Below are positions 63,301 through 64,000 of a stretch of DNA of 64,000 bases, piece by piece; positions within the stretch are counted from its first letter, which is position 1; each line of letters opens with the position of its first letter. The notes under the pieces were generated by a model. It saw nothing but the letters and a program-made list of their open reading frames with translations, did not search any database and was not told the DNA's origin. A program made the translations under genes and the position numbers. Source of the DNA: Elymus sibiricus (lineage: Eukaryota > Streptophyta > Magnoliopsida > Poales > Poaceae); contig CM077673.1 of the NCBI GenBank assembly GCA_039707655.1, positions 6,520,001 to 6,584,000 on the forward strand, given 5' to 3'.

Positions 63301-64000
63301 CTGCGAGTTTTGGCGAGGTCCCCGTAAGCGGACCCCGGGGTTCCCCGAACATTTGGATCGCCCCGGGACCCATAATCAGAGAGTAATAGCATAGAAAACA
63401 GGTAAGAATGGACCAAATCTGCGAGTTTTGGCGATGTCACCGTAACCGTTCCACGGGCTTCCCCGAACGTTCGGACGACCAAGACAACCAAAAAACAGTG
63501 AATAATAGCACAGAAAACTAGTAAGAATGGACCAAATCTGCGAGTTTTGGCGAGGTCCCCGTAACCGGACCCCGGGCTTCCCCGAACGTTCGGACGACCA
63601 GGACAACCAAAAAACAGTGAATAATAGCATAGAAAACTGGTAAGAATGGACCAAATCTGCGAGTTTTGGAAAGGTCCCCGTAACCGGACCCCGGGCATCC
63701 CCAAATGTTGGGACGACCACAACAACCAAAAACAGTGAATACTAGCATAGATAACAGGTAAGAATGGACCAAATCTGCGAGTTTTGGCGAGGTCCCCGTA
63801 AGCGGACCCCATGGTTCCCCGAACGTTTCGATCGTCCCGAGACCCAAAATCAGTGAGTAATAGCATAGAAAACTGGCTGGAAAAGACAAAATCTGCTAGT
63901 TTTGGCGAGGTCCCGGTAACCGGTCCACGGGCTTCCCCGAATGTTCGGACGGCCACGACAACCAAAAAAACAGTGAATAATAGCATAGAAATCTGGTCAG
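60081..64000 (+). repeat. 4270-bp segmental duplication, right copy (cut by window end)
   Basis: It is in direct tandem with the left copy. 3920 bp are visible and the copy is still matching at 64,000 (same as 59,730). The left boundary lies in the A-rich tail around GGTAAGAATGGACC, where a C monomer is joined to the tail of a D monomer. Confidence 0.9.
60342..64000 (+). repeat. Terminal HOR units 6, 7, 6, 6 and a cut 6-mer
   Basis: Unit starts are 60,342 (6), 61,054 (7), 61,883 (6, 711 bp), 62,594 (6) and 63,306 (6-mer cut by the window end inside F). All correspond to units 4270 bp upstream. The array continues past the right edge. Confidence 0.92.

Larger units (their letters stand above)
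1..64000 (+). repeat. 118-120 bp satellite array spanning the whole window
   Basis: The anchor AGTTTTGG recurs every 117-120 bp from end to end, always on the + strand. Counting between anchors gives 533 whole monomers from 101 to 63,305, a mean of 118.6 bp. Each monomer begins with a GC-rich half (GAGGTCCCCGTAACCGGACC and similar) and ends with an A-rich half (AATAATAGCATAGAAAAC, then AATCTGCGAG). No insertion, inversion or unique sequence interrupts it, so every gene-free stretch in the window is this satellite. The A and E monomers, reverse-complemented, share CTATTACTCAC followed a few bases later by GGGTC with the part of the rye pSc119.2 repeat I remember. Family assignment is inference; the satellite call itself is certain. 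Confidence 0.99.

Noticed and set aside
1..64000. CRISPR array
   Set aside because: There are no unique spacers between short repeats; the whole 118-120 bp unit repeats, with HOR structure and no cas genes.
1..64000. Subrepeats of a ribosomal DNA intergenic spacer
   Set aside because: Grass spacers do contain subrepeats of roughly this size, but about 540 copies without any rRNA gene or promoter is far beyond a spacer.
1..64000. Telomere repeats (TTTAGGG or TTAGGG), tRNA genes, transposon ends or target-site duplications
   Set aside because: None seen on either strand while reading through the array.

Overview
The whole 64 kb window is one uninterrupted, head-to-tail satellite DNA array. 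I see no gene, RNA gene, transposon or non-satellite stretch in it. The repeat unit is 118-120 bp (533 whole monomers between 101 and 63,305 average 118.6 bp; about 540 in the window), all in the same orientation. Each monomer has a GC-rich half (43 of 66 bases G+C by hand count in the copy at 28,916) and an A-rich half (18 of 53). Open reading frames of up to 447 codons occur, but they are by-products of monomers that lack stops in some frames.

Six diagnostic monomer types, called A to F here, repeat in fixed order and build higher-order repeats (HORs). The basic HOR is the 6-mer ABCDEF of 712 bp (118+119+119+118+118+120). All other units are edits of it: ABCD (474 bp), ABCEF (594), ABCDDEF (830), ABBCDEF and ABCCDEF (829 or 828), ABBCCDEF (948), ABCDDEF+BCD (1186) and A+2x(BCDDEF)+BCD (1898). 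HOR units are themselves grouped into superunits.

Layout. Region 1 (1-15,516): superunits of 10+7+4 monomers (2490 bp), with an island of the later 6-mer type at 2,947. Region 2 (15,517-34,963): superunits of three 6-mer subfamilies (alpha, beta, gamma) followed by a 4-mer and a 7-mer (3439 bp); one superunit has expanded to twelve 6-mers at 25,119-33,662. Region 3 (34,964-42,670): superunits of 6+6+7 monomers (2253 bp), with one 8-mer recombinant. Region 4 (42,671-64,000): mixed 6-mers and 7-mers with two large recent duplications, at offsets of 5930 bp and 4270 bp.

Organism. Large homogeneous HOR satellites and abundant CpG-to-TpG/CpA differences point to a eukaryote with cytosine methylation. 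From memory, the reverse complement of the A and E monomers resembles the 118-120 bp pSc119.2 ('120-bp') satellite family of rye and other pooid grasses, so a grass heterochromatin block is my best guess. This is unverified. The sequence does not show whether the locus is subtelomeric, interstitial or centromeric.
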